Origin: Chloroflexota bacterium
GTDB lineage: Bacteria; Chloroflexota; UBA11872
DNA: 57,888 bases
Reading direction: 5' to 3'
Assembly (NCBI GenBank): GCA_022824865.1
Contig: JAJDZD010000050.1
Span: forward strand, 1 to 57,888
Each line of letters opens with the position of its first letter. Within the stretch, counting starts at the first letter, position 1. The notes below the pieces were generated by a model. That model saw only the letters and a program-made list of their open reading frames with translations. It did no database searches and was not told the DNA's origin. Shown one piece after another: positions 1 to 8,394 of this stretch. The translations under genes were made by a program, and so were the position numbers.

Positions 1-1
1 C

Positions 2-1099
2 TACATCTCGCCGTATCTGGTCACGGACGAGACTTCGATGTCATGCGAACTGGAAAACGCGTCCGTGTTCGTCACCGACGACAAGCTGAGCAACGCGCAG
101 GACATGCTGCCGCTGCTGGAGAAGATCGTGCAGTCGGGGCGGCGCGACGTGCTGTTCGTGGCCGAGGACGTGGAAGGCGACATGCTGGCCACGCTGATCG
201 TCAACAAGGTGCGCGGCGCGATCAACGTCTGCGCGATCAAGGCCCCGGCCTACGGCGACCGCCGCAAGGCAATCCTGGAGGACATTTGTATCCTCACCGG
301 CGCCCAGGTCATCTCCAAGGACCTGGGGCAAGACCTGAAGGAACTTGACCTGGACGTGCTTGGCCAGGCCCGCCGAATCGTGGTTCGCAAGGACGACACG
401 ACGATCGTGGAAGGCGCCGGCACCCGCCAGGACATCACGCGGCGCATCGCGCAGATCAAGTCGCAGGTCGAGACGACCGACTCGGACTACGACCGCGAGA
501 AGCTGGAAGAGCGAGCAGCCAAGCTGGCCGGCGGTGTCGCCGTCATCCGCGTCGGCGCGCCGACGGAGGTTGAGCTCAAGGAGAAGAAGCACCGCGTGGA
601 AGACGCCCTGTCCGCCACGCAGGCGGCGGTGGCGGACGGCATCGTGCCGGGCGCGGGTACGGCCTACGTTCGAGCGATTCCGGCCCTGGACGAGTTGCTG
701 GAAACGCTGGACGGCGAGCAGGCCATGGGCGCGCGCATCGTGCGCGACTCCCTGGCGGCCCCGCTGCGGCAGCTTTCAGCCAACGCCGGCGAGGTTGGCG
801 ACGTGATCGTGGAGCGTGTGCTCAACGCGTCCGACGCCATGGGCTGGAGCGGCGACACCGGCCAGATCGAGGACCTCCGGGAAGCCGGGGTCGTGGATCC
901 GCTGACGGTCGTGCGGGGCGCGCTGCAGAACGCGGCGAGCGTGGCCATGATGCTGCTGTCCACCGAAGTGCTGATCGCCGACGCGCCCGAAACCAAGAAG
1001 CCCGCGGCCGCGATGCCACCCGACCCAGGCATGGGCGGCATGGGAGGCATGGGTGGTATGGGCGACATGGGAGGCATGGGCGGAATGGGCGGCTTCTAG
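2..1099 (+). CDS. groEL: Chaperonin GroEL, 3' part (5' end outside window)
   Basis: The C-terminal ~365 residues of the 60-kDa chaperonin, which encloses unfolded proteins in a double ring with GroES and folds them using ATP. The window opens in frame at a YISPYLVTD segment, which corresponds to about residue 199 of the usual ~540-residue protein, in the apical domain. Family segments that follow include AEDVEGDMLATLIVNKVRG, KAPAYGDRRKAILEDI, AGGVAVIRVGAPTEVELKEK and VPGAGTAYVRA. The protein ends in the typical Gly-Met tail (GMGGMGGMGG...). The tail is somewhat irregular, with a GDM unit inside it. The missing N-terminus is an edge effect and not gene decay. A strong hairpin follows the stop. 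Identification is very secure. Confidence 0.97.
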   Translation, partial: YISPYLVTDETSMSCELENASVFVTDDKLSNAQDMLPLLEKIVQSGRRDVLFVAEDVEGDMLATLIVNKVRGAINVCAIKAPAYGDRRKAILEDICILTGAQVISKDLGQDLKELDLDVLGQARRIVVRKDDTTIVEGAGTRQDITRRIAQIKSQVETTDSDYDREKLEERAAKLAGGVAVIRVGAPTEVELKEKKHRVEDALSATQAAVADGIVPGAGTAYVRAIPALDELLETLDGEQAMGARIVRDSLAAPLRQLSANAGEVGDVIVERVLNASDAMGWSGDTGQIEDLREAGVVDPLTVVRGALQNAASVAMMLLSTEVLIADAPETKKPAAAMPPDPGMGGMGGMGGMGDMGGMGGMGGF

Positions 1100-1121
1100 C
1101 CCGCACCCACCAGGAAACTCT

Positions 1122-1154
1122 CAAGCCCCGCCGGCCACTGGCCGGCGGGGCTTG
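1122..1154. terminator. Strong hairpin terminator between convergent groEL and sigma-factor genes
   Basis: A perfect 15-bp GC-rich stem, with left arm 1122-1136, 3-nt loop ACT and right arm 1140-1154, lies 22 nt after the groEL stop and 25 nt before the stop of the opposite-strand sigma-factor gene. Only a short T-rich tail (TTG) follows on the plus strand. The symmetry and position suggest that it ends transcription from both sides. Confidence 0.85.
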
Positions 1155-1179
1155 TTGCGTCAGCCAATACCGCTGACGG

Positions 1180-2295
1180 CTAGGTCAGGAAGTCCTTGAG
1201 CTTGCGGGCGAGGCGGGGGTGGCGGAGGCGGCGGAGGGCCTGGGACTCGATCTGGCGAATGCGCTCGCGGGTCAGGCCGAACTCCTGGCCGACCTGGTCC
1301 AGCGTGCGGGGCGTGTCGTCGTCCAGACCGTGCCGCATGCGCAGGATCTTCTGCTCGCGGGGATCCAGCATCTCCAGGACGCCTTCCAGGTGCTCGGTGA
1401 GCATCTGGGAGGTGGCGGCCTCGACCGGTTCCACGGCGTCGTCGTCGGGGATCAGGTGTCCGATTTCGGTGTCGCCGTCCTCGCCGATGGGCGTTTCGAG
1501 CGAGATGGGCAGGCGGGCGGCGAGCTTGAGTTCGCCGATCTGCTCTTCGCTCATCTCCATCTCGTGGGCGATCTCGTCGTCGGTCGGCTCGCGACCCAGG
1601 CGCAACTGCAAGTCGCGCTGCACGCGGTAGGACTTGGTGAGCTTTTCATGCACATGCACCGGCAGCCGGATGGTGCGGCTCTGCTCGGCGATGGCGCGAG
1701 TGACGGCCTGGCGGATCCACCAGGTGGCGTAGGTGCTGAACTTGTAGCCGCGGCGCCAGTCGAACTTCTCGGCGGCGCGCATGAGGCCGGCGTTGCCTTC
1801 CTGGACCAGGTCGAGCAGCGGAATGCCGTGACCGGTGTACTTCTTGGCGACGCTGACCACGAGGCGCAGGTTGGCCGTGATGAGGTGCTGGCGGGCCCTC
1901 TCCTCGCCGCGCTCGATGCGTTGCGCCAGGTCAACCTCTTCCTTGGCTGTGAGCAGCGAGATGCGACCGATCTCGTTGAGGTAGCTACGGACGGTGTCCT
2001 GGCTGGCGGACTCCAACTCCAGGTCGCGCTCGCGGCGTGACTGGATGGTGGTGACCTTGGAGGCGTCGTTGCCTTCGGTGTCTTCCGGTTCCTCGTCGCG
2101 CAGCTCGATTTCTTCCTCGGCCAGCTGCATGCGGAACCAGGTCTCGACTTCTTTCGTGATGTGGGTCTCGTCGGGCAGGACCTTCTTGAGTTCGGACTTG
2201 TTGAGAAAGCCAGGATCCGAGCCCAGGGCCACAAGCTCGGCCAGGGCGTTTTCGAGCGTTTCCTCGTTCAGATGTAGTGCGACTTCAACCGCCAC
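1180..2295 (-). CDS. rpoD: Primary sigma-70 factor (RpoD/SigA type)
   Basis: 371 residues, about the length of compact SigA proteins, with a short acidic N-terminus in place of a large region 1.1. Region 1.2 starts at [15 protein letters not shown]. Region 2 is highly conserved ([51 protein letters not shown]) and includes the -10 recognition helix. Region 3 follows ([15 protein letters not shown]). Region 4.2 ends with the -35 recognition helix ([21 protein letters not shown]). It directs RNA polymerase to housekeeping promoters. The start is a GTG. The 5' leader contains a 9-bp hairpin 33 nt upstream of it. dnaG and rpsU, often neighbours in other lineages, are absent here. A second group-2 sigma factor cannot be excluded, but all regions match the primary type. 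Confidence 0.95.
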   Translation of the reverse strand: MAVEVALHLNEETLENALAELVALGSDPGFLNKSELKKVLPDETHITKEVETWFRMQLAEEEIELRDEEPEDTEGNDASKVTTIQSRRERDLELESASQDTVRSYLNEIGRISLLTAKEEVDLAQRIERGEERARQHLITANLRLVVSVAKKYTGHGIPLLDLVQEGNAGLMRAAEKFDWRRGYKFSTYATWWIRQAVTRAIAEQSRTIRLPVHVHEKLTKSYRVQRDLQLRLGREPTDDEIAHEMEMSEEQIGELKLAARLPISLETPIGEDGDTEIGHLIPDDDAVEPVEAATSQMLTEHLEGVLEMLDPREQKILRMRHGLDDDTPRTLDQVGQEFGLTRERIRQIESQALRRLRHPRLARKLKDFLT

Positions 2296-2328
2296 GGATC
2301 ATTCACCATCCCCCTGCTACGGCAATTC

Positions 2329-2351
2329 CCGACGCGCTTGCGGCGCGTCGG
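2329..2351 (-). promoter_or_regulatory. Hairpin in the 5' leader of the sigma-factor gene
   Basis: CCGACGCGC (2329-2337) and GCGCGTCGG (2343-2351) form a perfect 9-bp stem with a 5-nt loop. It lies 33 nt upstream of the GTG start of the minus-strand sigma gene. No U-run follows in the direction of the sigma gene, so a leader structure is more likely than an intrinsic terminator. A regulatory role is only an inference. Confidence 0.4.
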
Positions 2352-2736
2352 TTGCCCGGCGCTCCCTGAATCTAACCCCCAACCCCGCCGGATAGCCACC
2401 GCTGGAGACACACACACCGACCCGCCGCGCGGGCTGCGCGTTCCCCGACGGCCTGATGTCGCGCGGTTGCGTCTGCAAAGAGGACAGGGATGGTTCGCCT
2501 GTCGAAGCGGTAGGCGCTTGTGCCGAAAACGCCCGCGCGTCGCATCGTCCGACCCAGCGGTGCGCAAGTCACCGCTTACCTGAGTATACGCCGATCGGAG
2601 GAATCGGCTGCATGCAAGTTCAATCGGAAATCGTCCGGGCGAATCTGCGCCGGGCAGATCCCATTACGAGCGGTGACAGCAGATACAATCGCCGAGGAGA
2701 TTGGGCGGTTTCGGGGCGGGAAAAGGGATTTGAGCT
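2352..2736. other. Gene-free leader region between the sigma factor and a small divergent gene
   Basis: Together with the hairpin at 2329-2351 this makes a 441-nt divergent intergenic region. Open frames here show no recognisable protein. Possible -10 boxes are TATACT on the minus strand (complement of 2583-2588) for the sigma gene and TACAAT at 2684-2689 on the plus strand for the small gene. Neither has a good -35 at normal spacing, so no promoter is called. Confidence 0.4.
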
Positions 2737-2964
2737 ATGGCCGCGGACACCAAACCGCTAACTCTTGAAGACCTGCGACGCGAATTGCGACGCGAGTTGC
2801 AACACGAACTGGGCCAACTGCGCCTTGAGTTTGATCGGACCTTGCAGCACTACGCCACCAAGGCCGACCTCCACGCGCTTGAGACGCGTTTGACCATTCG
2901 GCTGATCATGTTGCTCGCTGCGTTGGGCGGCGTGCTGGTGGCCGTCGACCGGCTCTGGACCTGA
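2737..2964 (+). CDS. Small coiled-coil protein with one C-terminal membrane helix
   Basis: 75 residues. The N-terminal ~45 residues are charged and strongly helical with heptad character (LEDLRRELRRELQHELGQL), then YATKADLHALETR, then one membrane span (LIMLLAALGGVLVAVDRLW). The KADLxxLETR-plus-single-span layout is that of small DUF1640/CCDC90-like bacterial membrane proteins, which probably form helical bundles with a membrane anchor. Function is unknown. It begins with ATG after a weak AAAAGGG-like ribosome site and stands alone between the divergent sigma factor and a lipoprotein gene. The amphipathic composition supports a real gene more than length alone would. Confidence 0.7.
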   Translation: MAADTKPLTLEDLRRELRRELQHELGQLRLEFDRTLQHYATKADLHALETRLTIRLIMLLAALGGVLVAVDRLWT

Positions 2965-3090
2965 GACTGGTCGGTTAGCTTCCGGCTTCAGCGCGCTAGC
3001 TGTCGGACACGCTCAATTGTGTTGCGGCGCGGTGGGGGGCTTCCCTAAGCTTTGAATTAGTCCCGAATCCCCACGGATCGCTGTTCCCGC

Positions 3091-3531
3091 ATGTCCCGAG
3101 TCCGCACCCTTGCCCCGCGTCTGATCGCGCTAGTCGCCGTCGCGGTCGTAATGGCCGCCTGTGAAGTTGGCGCGATGCAGACCGTGATCGAGAACCCGAC
3201 GCCGGACCCGGTGACGGCGCTGCAAACCACCTGCACGCCGCCGACCTGCGAGGAGCTGGCGGTGCAGATCGGGGACTTCGCCATCCTGCCGCCGGTGATT
3301 CGTACGAGCGCGCCGCGGGTGCGGTTCGCGATTACGAACATCGGGGCGTACACGCACAGCCTGGAGGTTCGACTGCCGGGCGGCGTGGTCAACTCGCCGC
3401 GGATCGGGCCGGGGCAGACGGGCTACCTGGAAGCCGATATTGAGCCCGGCACGTACGAAGCGTTGGATCCCACACCCGGCCACGCAGTGCGCGGCGCGCG
3501 AGCCAGCATCGTGGCAGGGTCCGGTAGCTAG
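3091..3531 (+). CDS. Cupredoxin-fold-like lipoprotein lacking copper ligands
   Basis: 146 residues with a signal peptide and lipobox (VVMAAC, predicted lipidated Cys24), so it is probably anchored on the outer face of the cytoplasmic membrane. The C-terminal ~80 residues resemble a small cupredoxin-like beta-sandwich: a strand VRFAITNIGAYTHSLEV with His89, then PGQTGYLEADIEPGTYEALDPTPGHAVRG with His131. Copper-binding relatives have Cys where this protein has Asp126 and Met where it has Ala136, so a type-1 copper site is unlikely. Its stop overlaps the stop of the convergent ctaG-like gene by 4 nt. Proximity to the oxidase operon suggests a link to respiration or copper handling, but that is inference. 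Confidence 0.75.
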   Translation: MSRVRTLAPRLIALVAVAVVMAACEVGAMQTVIENPTPDPVTALQTTCTPPTCEELAVQIGDFAILPPVIRTSAPRVRFAITNIGAYTHSLEVRLPGGVVNSPRIGPGQTGYLEADIEPGTYEALDPTPGHAVRGARASIVAGSGS

Positions 3532-4319
3532 CCGCCTCTTGGGGCGCGACCCAGCAGTTCGCGTTCGCCCGGCGTCTGCGACATCCAGCGGAAGAACTTG
3601 ACGGTGATGACGGTCCAGAGCAGGGCGGTGCCGCCGAGTTTCATGATCAGACCGCCGATGCGCTGGTCCTCCAGGGCCGATAGTCCACCGGGATCGGCGG
3701 CCAGCAGGTAGGCCGGGTAGAGGGGTTCCCCGGCGAACACGAACAGGGAACTCAGCAGACCCGAGGGCAGGGTCAGCAAGAACAGGTAGAACATCTGGAT
3801 GGGCACGCTGGCCGCGGGGGCGGCCGGGACGCGGCTGACGACCGGCCACCACATCAGCAGCGCCGAGCCGACCATGGTGACGTGCGCCGCGTCGTGAATG
3901 ATCCGGTCGTTCAGCGCACCCTCGTAGAGCGTCGGCAGGTGCCAGCCCCAGAACACGGCGACGCCAAGGAGCCCGGCGACCAGGGGACGGGTGATCCAGC
4001 GGAAGGCGACCCGCACCAGCGGCCGGCGGAGCAGGGGCGTCACCATCCAGGCCGGGATGCCCAGCAGCAGCAACGGCGGCGCCATGAAGGTCACCATCAG
4101 GTGCTGGACCATGTGGATGCTGAAGAACTCGGCGCTGAGCGTGTCGATGGGTGGGTGCAGCGCCGCAAAGAAGATTGCCGCCCCGATGACAAAGAGGCTG
4201 ATGCGCCACGGGTCGACGCGTCCCGGCCGGTCGGGGTTCCAGGGACTGACGGCGTAGGCGTAGGCGCCGACCAACACGACGACGCCAAGCGTGATTTCAG
4301 GGATGAGGTAGAAGGTCAC
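3528..4319 (-). CDS. ctaG: Cytochrome c oxidase assembly protein, CtaG (caa3) family
   Basis: 263 residues with about seven predicted membrane helices. Family features include IHMVQHLMVTFMAPPLLLLG, FWGWHLPTLYEGAL and HDAAHVTMVGSALLMWWPV, whose conserved histidines are thought to take part in copper delivery or oxidase maturation. This is the Bacillus caa3-type CtaG (integral membrane) family and not the Cox11-type protein also called CtaG. It is the last gene of the minus-strand oxidase operon, 88 nt after subunit IV, in keeping with an assembly role. It starts with ATG. Confidence 0.9.
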   Translation of the reverse strand: MTFYLIPEITLGVVVLVGAYAYAVSPWNPDRPGRVDPWRISLFVIGAAIFFAALHPPIDTLSAEFFSIHMVQHLMVTFMAPPLLLLGIPAWMVTPLLRRPLVRVAFRWITRPLVAGLLGVAVFWGWHLPTLYEGALNDRIIHDAAHVTMVGSALLMWWPVVSRVPAAPAASVPIQMFYLFLLTLPSGLLSSLFVFAGEPLYPAYLLAADPGGLSALEDQRIGGLIMKLGGTALLWTVITVKFFRWMSQTPGERELLGRAPRGG

Positions 4320-4407
4320 TTCAAGGCCTCCTCATCCGCCGTGTCCGCCGATCGCAACGCTGCGCATACCAACGATTGGCAGCGTGCGTTAGCTCCTACC
4401 TTCCAGC

Positions 4408-4758
4408 CTAGCCGCCCGTCAGCGAGAAAAAGAGGAAGAGGATCAGCACGATCATGGAGGCGATGCTGAAGGGGAACATGAACAGGGCGGTGAACAGGCG
4501 GTTGTCATCGCGCAGGTGCATGTAGTAGGCGACCACGCCCGCGCCCTTGGCGAACGAGAGCACCAGCAGCGAGCCCACCACCCCGGGGCGGGTGAAGGCG
4601 TCGGCGATGGCGGGGATGCTGGGAATCATGATCTCGACGATGGTGATGACGGTGAGGATGACGCCGACGACGAGGTACTTGGTGTAGCCGTGGCGATGCT
4701 CGGCGTCGTGCGCCATGTCGTCGCCGTGGCCGCCGTGCGCGGCGTGGGTGTCACTCAT
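4408..4758 (-). CDS. ctaF: Cytochrome c oxidase subunit IV (small subunit)
   Basis: 116 residues with a His/Asp-rich cytoplasmic N-terminus (HAAHGGHGDDMAHDAEHRHG) and three membrane helices, matching the caa3/COX4-like small subunit (bacterial COX subunit IV, PF03626 type). GAGVVAYYMHLR is a typical family segment. The ATG (4756-4758) overlaps the subunit III stop by one base (TGATG), so translation is probably coupled. The frame is open much further upstream, but that extension is antisense or alternate-frame sequence over subunit III and is excluded. Confidence 0.9.
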   Translation of the reverse strand: MSDTHAAHGGHGDDMAHDAEHRHGYTKYLVVGVILTVITIVEIMIPSIPAIADAFTRPGVVGSLLVLSFAKGAGVVAYYMHLRDDNRLFTALFMFPFSIASMIVLILFLFFSLTGG

Positions 4759-5354
4759 CAGATCAGGTAGATGAGGGTGAAGATGGCGACCCAGACCAAG
4801 TCCACGAAGTGCCAGTACAGCCCGACCAGCTCGATGCCCCACATGTCCATGCCGGGCTGAAAGCGGCCGCGCCAGGAATAGGCCAACACGGTGCCGAGCC
4901 AGAGAACCCCGATGGCCACGTGCGCGCCGTGGAAGCCGACCAGGGTGTAGAAGGAGGCGCCGAAGAGGTTGGTGGAGGGGGTGAGGTGCTTGTGGGTCAC
5001 GAACTCCGTGAACTCGTAGACCTGCCCGCCGAGGAAGATCAGCCCCATCAGCATGACCATGCCGAGCCAGATGCGGCCCCAGAGCAGCGAGCCGTTCCGG
5101 AACGCGGCCAGCGACAGCACCATGGCGAGACTGCTGGTCAGCAGTACGAAGGTGGTGAACGAGGTGAGGACAAGGTCCAGCACTTCCTGACCCGGTCCGC
5201 CCAGCGTGTTGTGCTTGTTGATCAGCATGACCAGGATCAAGCTGCCGAAGAACATGGTCTCGGAGCCCAGGAAGGCCCACATGCCGAGCTTGCGGTTGTC
5301 GAGGCCGGTGGAGGAGTGGTGCTCCTCGTGGTGGGCGTGAGCCTCGGCGGTCAT
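4758..5354 (-). CDS. ctaE: Cytochrome c oxidase subunit III
   Basis: 198 residues, the short five-helix form of heme-copper oxidase subunit III. Recognisable parts are KLGMWAFLGSETMFFGSLI, LTSSLAMVLSLAAF, and the C-terminal GFHGAHVAIGVLWL followed by YWHFVDLVWVAIFTLIYL. The subunit stabilises the catalytic core. The N-terminus is His-rich and possibly exposed. The start overlaps the subunit I stop by 4 nt (ATGA) and the stop overlaps the subunit IV start, so the three are translated as one coupled unit. Confidence 0.96.
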   Translation of the reverse strand: MTAEAHAHHEEHHSSTGLDNRKLGMWAFLGSETMFFGSLILVMLINKHNTLGGPGQEVLDLVLTSFTTFVLLTSSLAMVLSLAAFRNGSLLWGRIWLGMVMLMGLIFLGGQVYEFTEFVTHKHLTPSTNLFGASFYTLVGFHGAHVAIGVLWLGTVLAYSWRGRFQPGMDMWGIELVGLYWHFVDLVWVAIFTLIYLI

Positions 5355-7183
5355 CCGGCGGGTTCCTCGATCCAGCCAATCAGGGAAATGGCGAAGAGGA
5401 CCGCGCCCAAGAGGATGAAGGCCTGGTGGAAGATGAGGCCGCAGGCGGCAAGCACCATGCCGGCGGCCATCACGATGGGCCAGTAGGAGGGGTTGGGCAT
5501 GTGGATGTCCGGCTCGTCGGCCTCGGCGTCAGCCTCAGGAGCCGTGGCTACCGCGCCGGTGTGGCCGCCGCCGCGCTTGATGTCCCAGGCGGGGTAACGG
5601 CTGTCAACGATTGGAATGTGCGCGAAGTTGTAGACCGGCGGCGGTGAGGGGATCGTCCACTCCAGCGTGCCGCCGTCCCAGGGGTCGCTGCCGGACGGTT
5701 CGCCGTGGCGGATCGAGCGGAGGGCGTTGATGATGAAGATCAGGAACGAGAACCCGATCATGAGGGAGCCGACCGTGGACATCATGTTCCAGAGGTCGAA
5801 GCCCATGTCGGCGGCGTAGGTGTGCACGCGGCGGGGCATGCCGTCGATACCGAGCATGTGCTGCGGCAGGAAGGTCAGGTTGAATCCGATCAGCATCAGC
5901 AGCCAGTGCACCTTGCCCCAGCCGTCGTGCATGAAGCGCCCGGTGAATTTGGGGAACCAGTGGTAGATGCCCCCGAACAAGCCAAACACGGTGCCGCCGA
6001 ACAGCACGTAGTGCAGGTGGGCGACCACGAAGTAGGTGTCCTGCACCTGTGCGTCGATGGGCGGCGATCCGAGCATCACGCCGCTGAGCCCGCCGATGAT
6101 GAACATGGAGACCATGCCCACGGCGAACAACATGGGCGATTTGAAGCTGATGGAGCCGCCGTAAAGCGTCGCGATCCAGTTGAATATCTTCACGCCTGTG
6201 GGTACGGCAATGGCCATGGTGGAGATCGCGAAGGCGGTGTCGGCGATGGGTCCCAGGCCGACCGTGAACATGTGGTGGGTCCAGACGCCGAAGCCGACCA
6301 GGGCGATGGCCGCTCCGGAGTAGGCCACGACCGCGTAGCCGAAGAGCGGCTTGCGCGAGTAGGTGGGCAGGATTTCGGAGACGATGCCCATGGCCGGCAG
6401 GATGAGGATGTAGACCTCGGGGTGGCCGAAGACCCAGAACAGGTGCTGCCAGAGCACGGGGTCGCCGCCGCCTTCGGGAATGAAGAAGCTGGTTTCGATG
6501 TAGCGGTCGAAGATCAACAGGACGAGGCCGATGGTGATGGCGGGGAAGGCGAAGATGATCAGGAAGGCCGTGATCATGCTCATCCAGACGAACATGGGCA
6601 TGCGGTTCAGGGTCATGCCCGGCGCGCGCATGTTGATGATGGTGACGATGAAGTTGATCGAGGCAAGGATCGAGGAGACGCCCAGGATCTGGAGGCCGAA
6701 GGCCCAGAAGTCGATGGCGTGGGTGGCTTCGAAGGCGGTGTCGGTGAGCGGCGCGTAGCCGAACCAGCCGGCGTTGGGCGCTCCGCCAGCGACGAAGCTG
6801 ATGTTCATGAAGATGCCGCCGAAGAGGTAGATCCAGTAGCTCAGGGCGTTCAGCCGCGGGAAGGCCACGTCGCGGGCGCCGATCATGAGCGGCACCAGCA
6901 GGTTGAAGAAGGCCGCGCTGAGGGGCATCAGCGCCAGGAACACCATGGTGGTGCCATGCATGGTGAACAGTTCAGTGAACCGCTCAGCCGACACGACGTC
7001 GGCCTCGGGCGTGGCTAGTTGCAGGCGCATGAGCAGGGCTTCGAGCCCGCCGAGCATGAAGAAGGCGAGCGAGGTGACGAGGTAGAGCACGGCGATGCGC
7101 TTGTGGTCGACCGTGGTAATCCAACTCCAGGCCGTACCGGCAAACGTGCGGGTGTCAGGGGCGGTGGCCGTTACCGTCGCCAT
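5351..7183 (-). CDS. ctaD: Cytochrome c oxidase subunit I, with fused C-terminal membrane extension
   Basis: 610-residue catalytic subunit that carries heme a and the heme a3-CuB site and reduces O2 to water while pumping protons. Visible signatures are VFGHPEVYILILPAMG (CuB His, cross-linked Tyr and K-channel Glu), WTHHMFTVG (two CuB His) and VVAHLHYVLFGGTVFG (heme His). The HPEVY motif places it among A-type oxidases. After the 12-helix core (~535 residues) a linker rich in acidic residues leads to two further hydrophobic helices (PIVMAAGMVLAACGLIF and ILLGAVLFAISLIGWI), an extension seen in some actinobacterial and Chloroflexota-type enzymes. It is the second gene of the operon, 48 nt after subunit II. 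Confidence 0.97.
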   Translation of the reverse strand: MATVTATAPDTRTFAGTAWSWITTVDHKRIAVLYLVTSLAFFMLGGLEALLMRLQLATPEADVVSAERFTELFTMHGTTMVFLALMPLSAAFFNLLVPLMIGARDVAFPRLNALSYWIYLFGGIFMNISFVAGGAPNAGWFGYAPLTDTAFEATHAIDFWAFGLQILGVSSILASINFIVTIINMRAPGMTLNRMPMFVWMSMITAFLIIFAFPAITIGLVLLIFDRYIETSFFIPEGGGDPVLWQHLFWVFGHPEVYILILPAMGIVSEILPTYSRKPLFGYAVVAYSGAAIALVGFGVWTHHMFTVGLGPIADTAFAISTMAIAVPTGVKIFNWIATLYGGSISFKSPMLFAVGMVSMFIIGGLSGVMLGSPPIDAQVQDTYFVVAHLHYVLFGGTVFGLFGGIYHWFPKFTGRFMHDGWGKVHWLLMLIGFNLTFLPQHMLGIDGMPRRVHTYAADMGFDLWNMMSTVGSLMIGFSFLIFIINALRSIRHGEPSGSDPWDGGTLEWTIPSPPPVYNFAHIPIVDSRYPAWDIKRGGGHTGAVATAPEADAEADEPDIHMPNPSYWPIVMAAGMVLAACGLIFHQAFILLGAVLFAISLIGWIEEPAG

Positions 7184-7231
7184 GTGGTCACCCTCCGTCC
7201 GGCGCCTGTGGGCCGCGTCGCGCGCGCATAC

Positions 7232-8236
7232 CTATTTTAGGCCCTGCATGTAGGCCACCAGCGCGTCGAGCTGCTCGGTGGTCAGTTCGGGAATCACCAT
7301 GGTGTTGCCGGGCTTGACGCCTTGCGGATCGCTGAGCCAAGCGCGCATGTTCTCGGGCGTGTTCTCCAGGAGGCCGGCGGCGATGTGCTGGCGGCCGCCG
7401 ATGTGGGTCAGATCCGGACCCAGGATGCCCGCCGAATCGGTGCCGCGAATGGTGTGACAAGCGACGCAGCCGCCGAGGGTCAGCGTCTCTTCACCCTGCC
7501 TGGCCAGGTCACTTGCGGGTGGAACGCGCTCGGCGCGTTGGGTCTCGGCCCAGGCGGTGAATTCGGCCTGCGTCTCCACGACCACATAGAACTTCATGAG
7601 CGCGTGGGCGGTTCCGCAGAACTCGGCGCACTGGCCGGGAAAGGTGCCGGTGACTTCGGGCTTGATGGTGAACTTGTTGTCGCGGCCCGGCACCATGTCC
7701 AGCTTTCCGCGCAGGCTCGGGACCCAGAAGCTGTGCAGCACGTCGTTGCTTTCGAGCTGAATCTCCACGTCGCGTCCGACCGGCAGGTGCAATTCGTTGG
7801 CGGTCACCACCCCGATCTCGGGGTACTGAAACTCGAACCACCACTGGTGGCCGATGGCCCGAACCTGCAGGGCATCCGGGCTGGCGGCGCGGGCGTTGGA
7901 GAAGATGGCGGGAACGGTGAGTACGACGATCACCACGACCAGGATGGCCGGTGCAATGGTCCAGCCAATTTCAAGCGGGGTGTTGCCGTGGGTCTGGGCG
8001 GGGATCCCGTCGCCGCTACGCCGTCGGAATCGGATGAGGCAGTAGAGCAGCGCGCCTTCCACCAGCACGAAGGTGACCACCATGGCCCAGAAAACGAACA
8101 TGAGCAGGTCGCGCGCGGTGCGGGCCGCTTCCGTGGTTGGTTCTAGCGTGGTCTGGGGGGTTACGCCACAGGCGGCCACGGCCAAGGCCAAGGCGGGAAC
8201 CAGGAGCGCGGCGTAGATGCGGCGGTTACGAGTCAA
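7232..8236 (-). CDS. ctaC: Cytochrome c oxidase subunit II with fused cytochrome c domain (caa3 type)
   Basis: Electron-entry subunit. A lipobox-like signal (LALAVAAC) is followed by two membrane helices and a periplasmic CuA domain with its binding loop CAEFCGTAHALMKF. A C-terminal class I cytochrome c domain carries CVACH and a likely Met ligand in KPGNTMVIP. The fused heme domain makes this a caa3-type oxidase. The frame is open to a GTG at 8314 (360 residues). I prefer the TTG at 8236 (334 residues) because it places the signal peptide at the N-terminus, but neither start has a strong ribosome site. This is the first gene of the operon. Confidence 0.93.
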   Translation of the reverse strand: MTRNRRIYAALLVPALALAVAACGVTPQTTLEPTTEAARTARDLLMFVFWAMVVTFVLVEGALLYCLIRFRRRSGDGIPAQTHGNTPLEIGWTIAPAILVVVIVVLTVPAIFSNARAASPDALQVRAIGHQWWFEFQYPEIGVVTANELHLPVGRDVEIQLESNDVLHSFWVPSLRGKLDMVPGRDNKFTIKPEVTGTFPGQCAEFCGTAHALMKFYVVVETQAEFTAWAETQRAERVPPASDLARQGEETLTLGGCVACHTIRGTDSAGILGPDLTHIGGRQHIAAGLLENTPENMRAWLSDPQGVKPGNTMVIPELTTEQLDALVAYMQGLK

Positions 8237-8394
8237 TGGTGTACTGCGTCGCCCTTGAATGGGACGGCACTCGTCCCTGTCTGCGCGAGTCACGCTTCGC
8301 GGGGCTTTGTGCACCGTTTCACAATCTCGTGAGCGGCGGCAAGCGTAGCACGAGGGCTAAACGGACCCCATGTGGCGGCGCCGACCCGGTGGGA

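Noticed and set aside
2583..2689. TATACT (minus strand) and TACAAT (plus strand) as promoters
   Set aside because: Neither has a recognisable -35 at 16-18 nt, so they are not called as promoters.
4408..5379. 323-residue minus-strand frame that includes subunit IV
   Set aside because: Only the last 116 residues are real (subunit IV). The earlier part lies in another frame of subunit III and is Arg/His-rich.
5705..7018. 437-residue plus-strand frame over cytochrome oxidase subunit I
   Set aside because: His/Asp/Gly-rich sequence with no hydrophobic core; a shadow of ctaD on the other strand.
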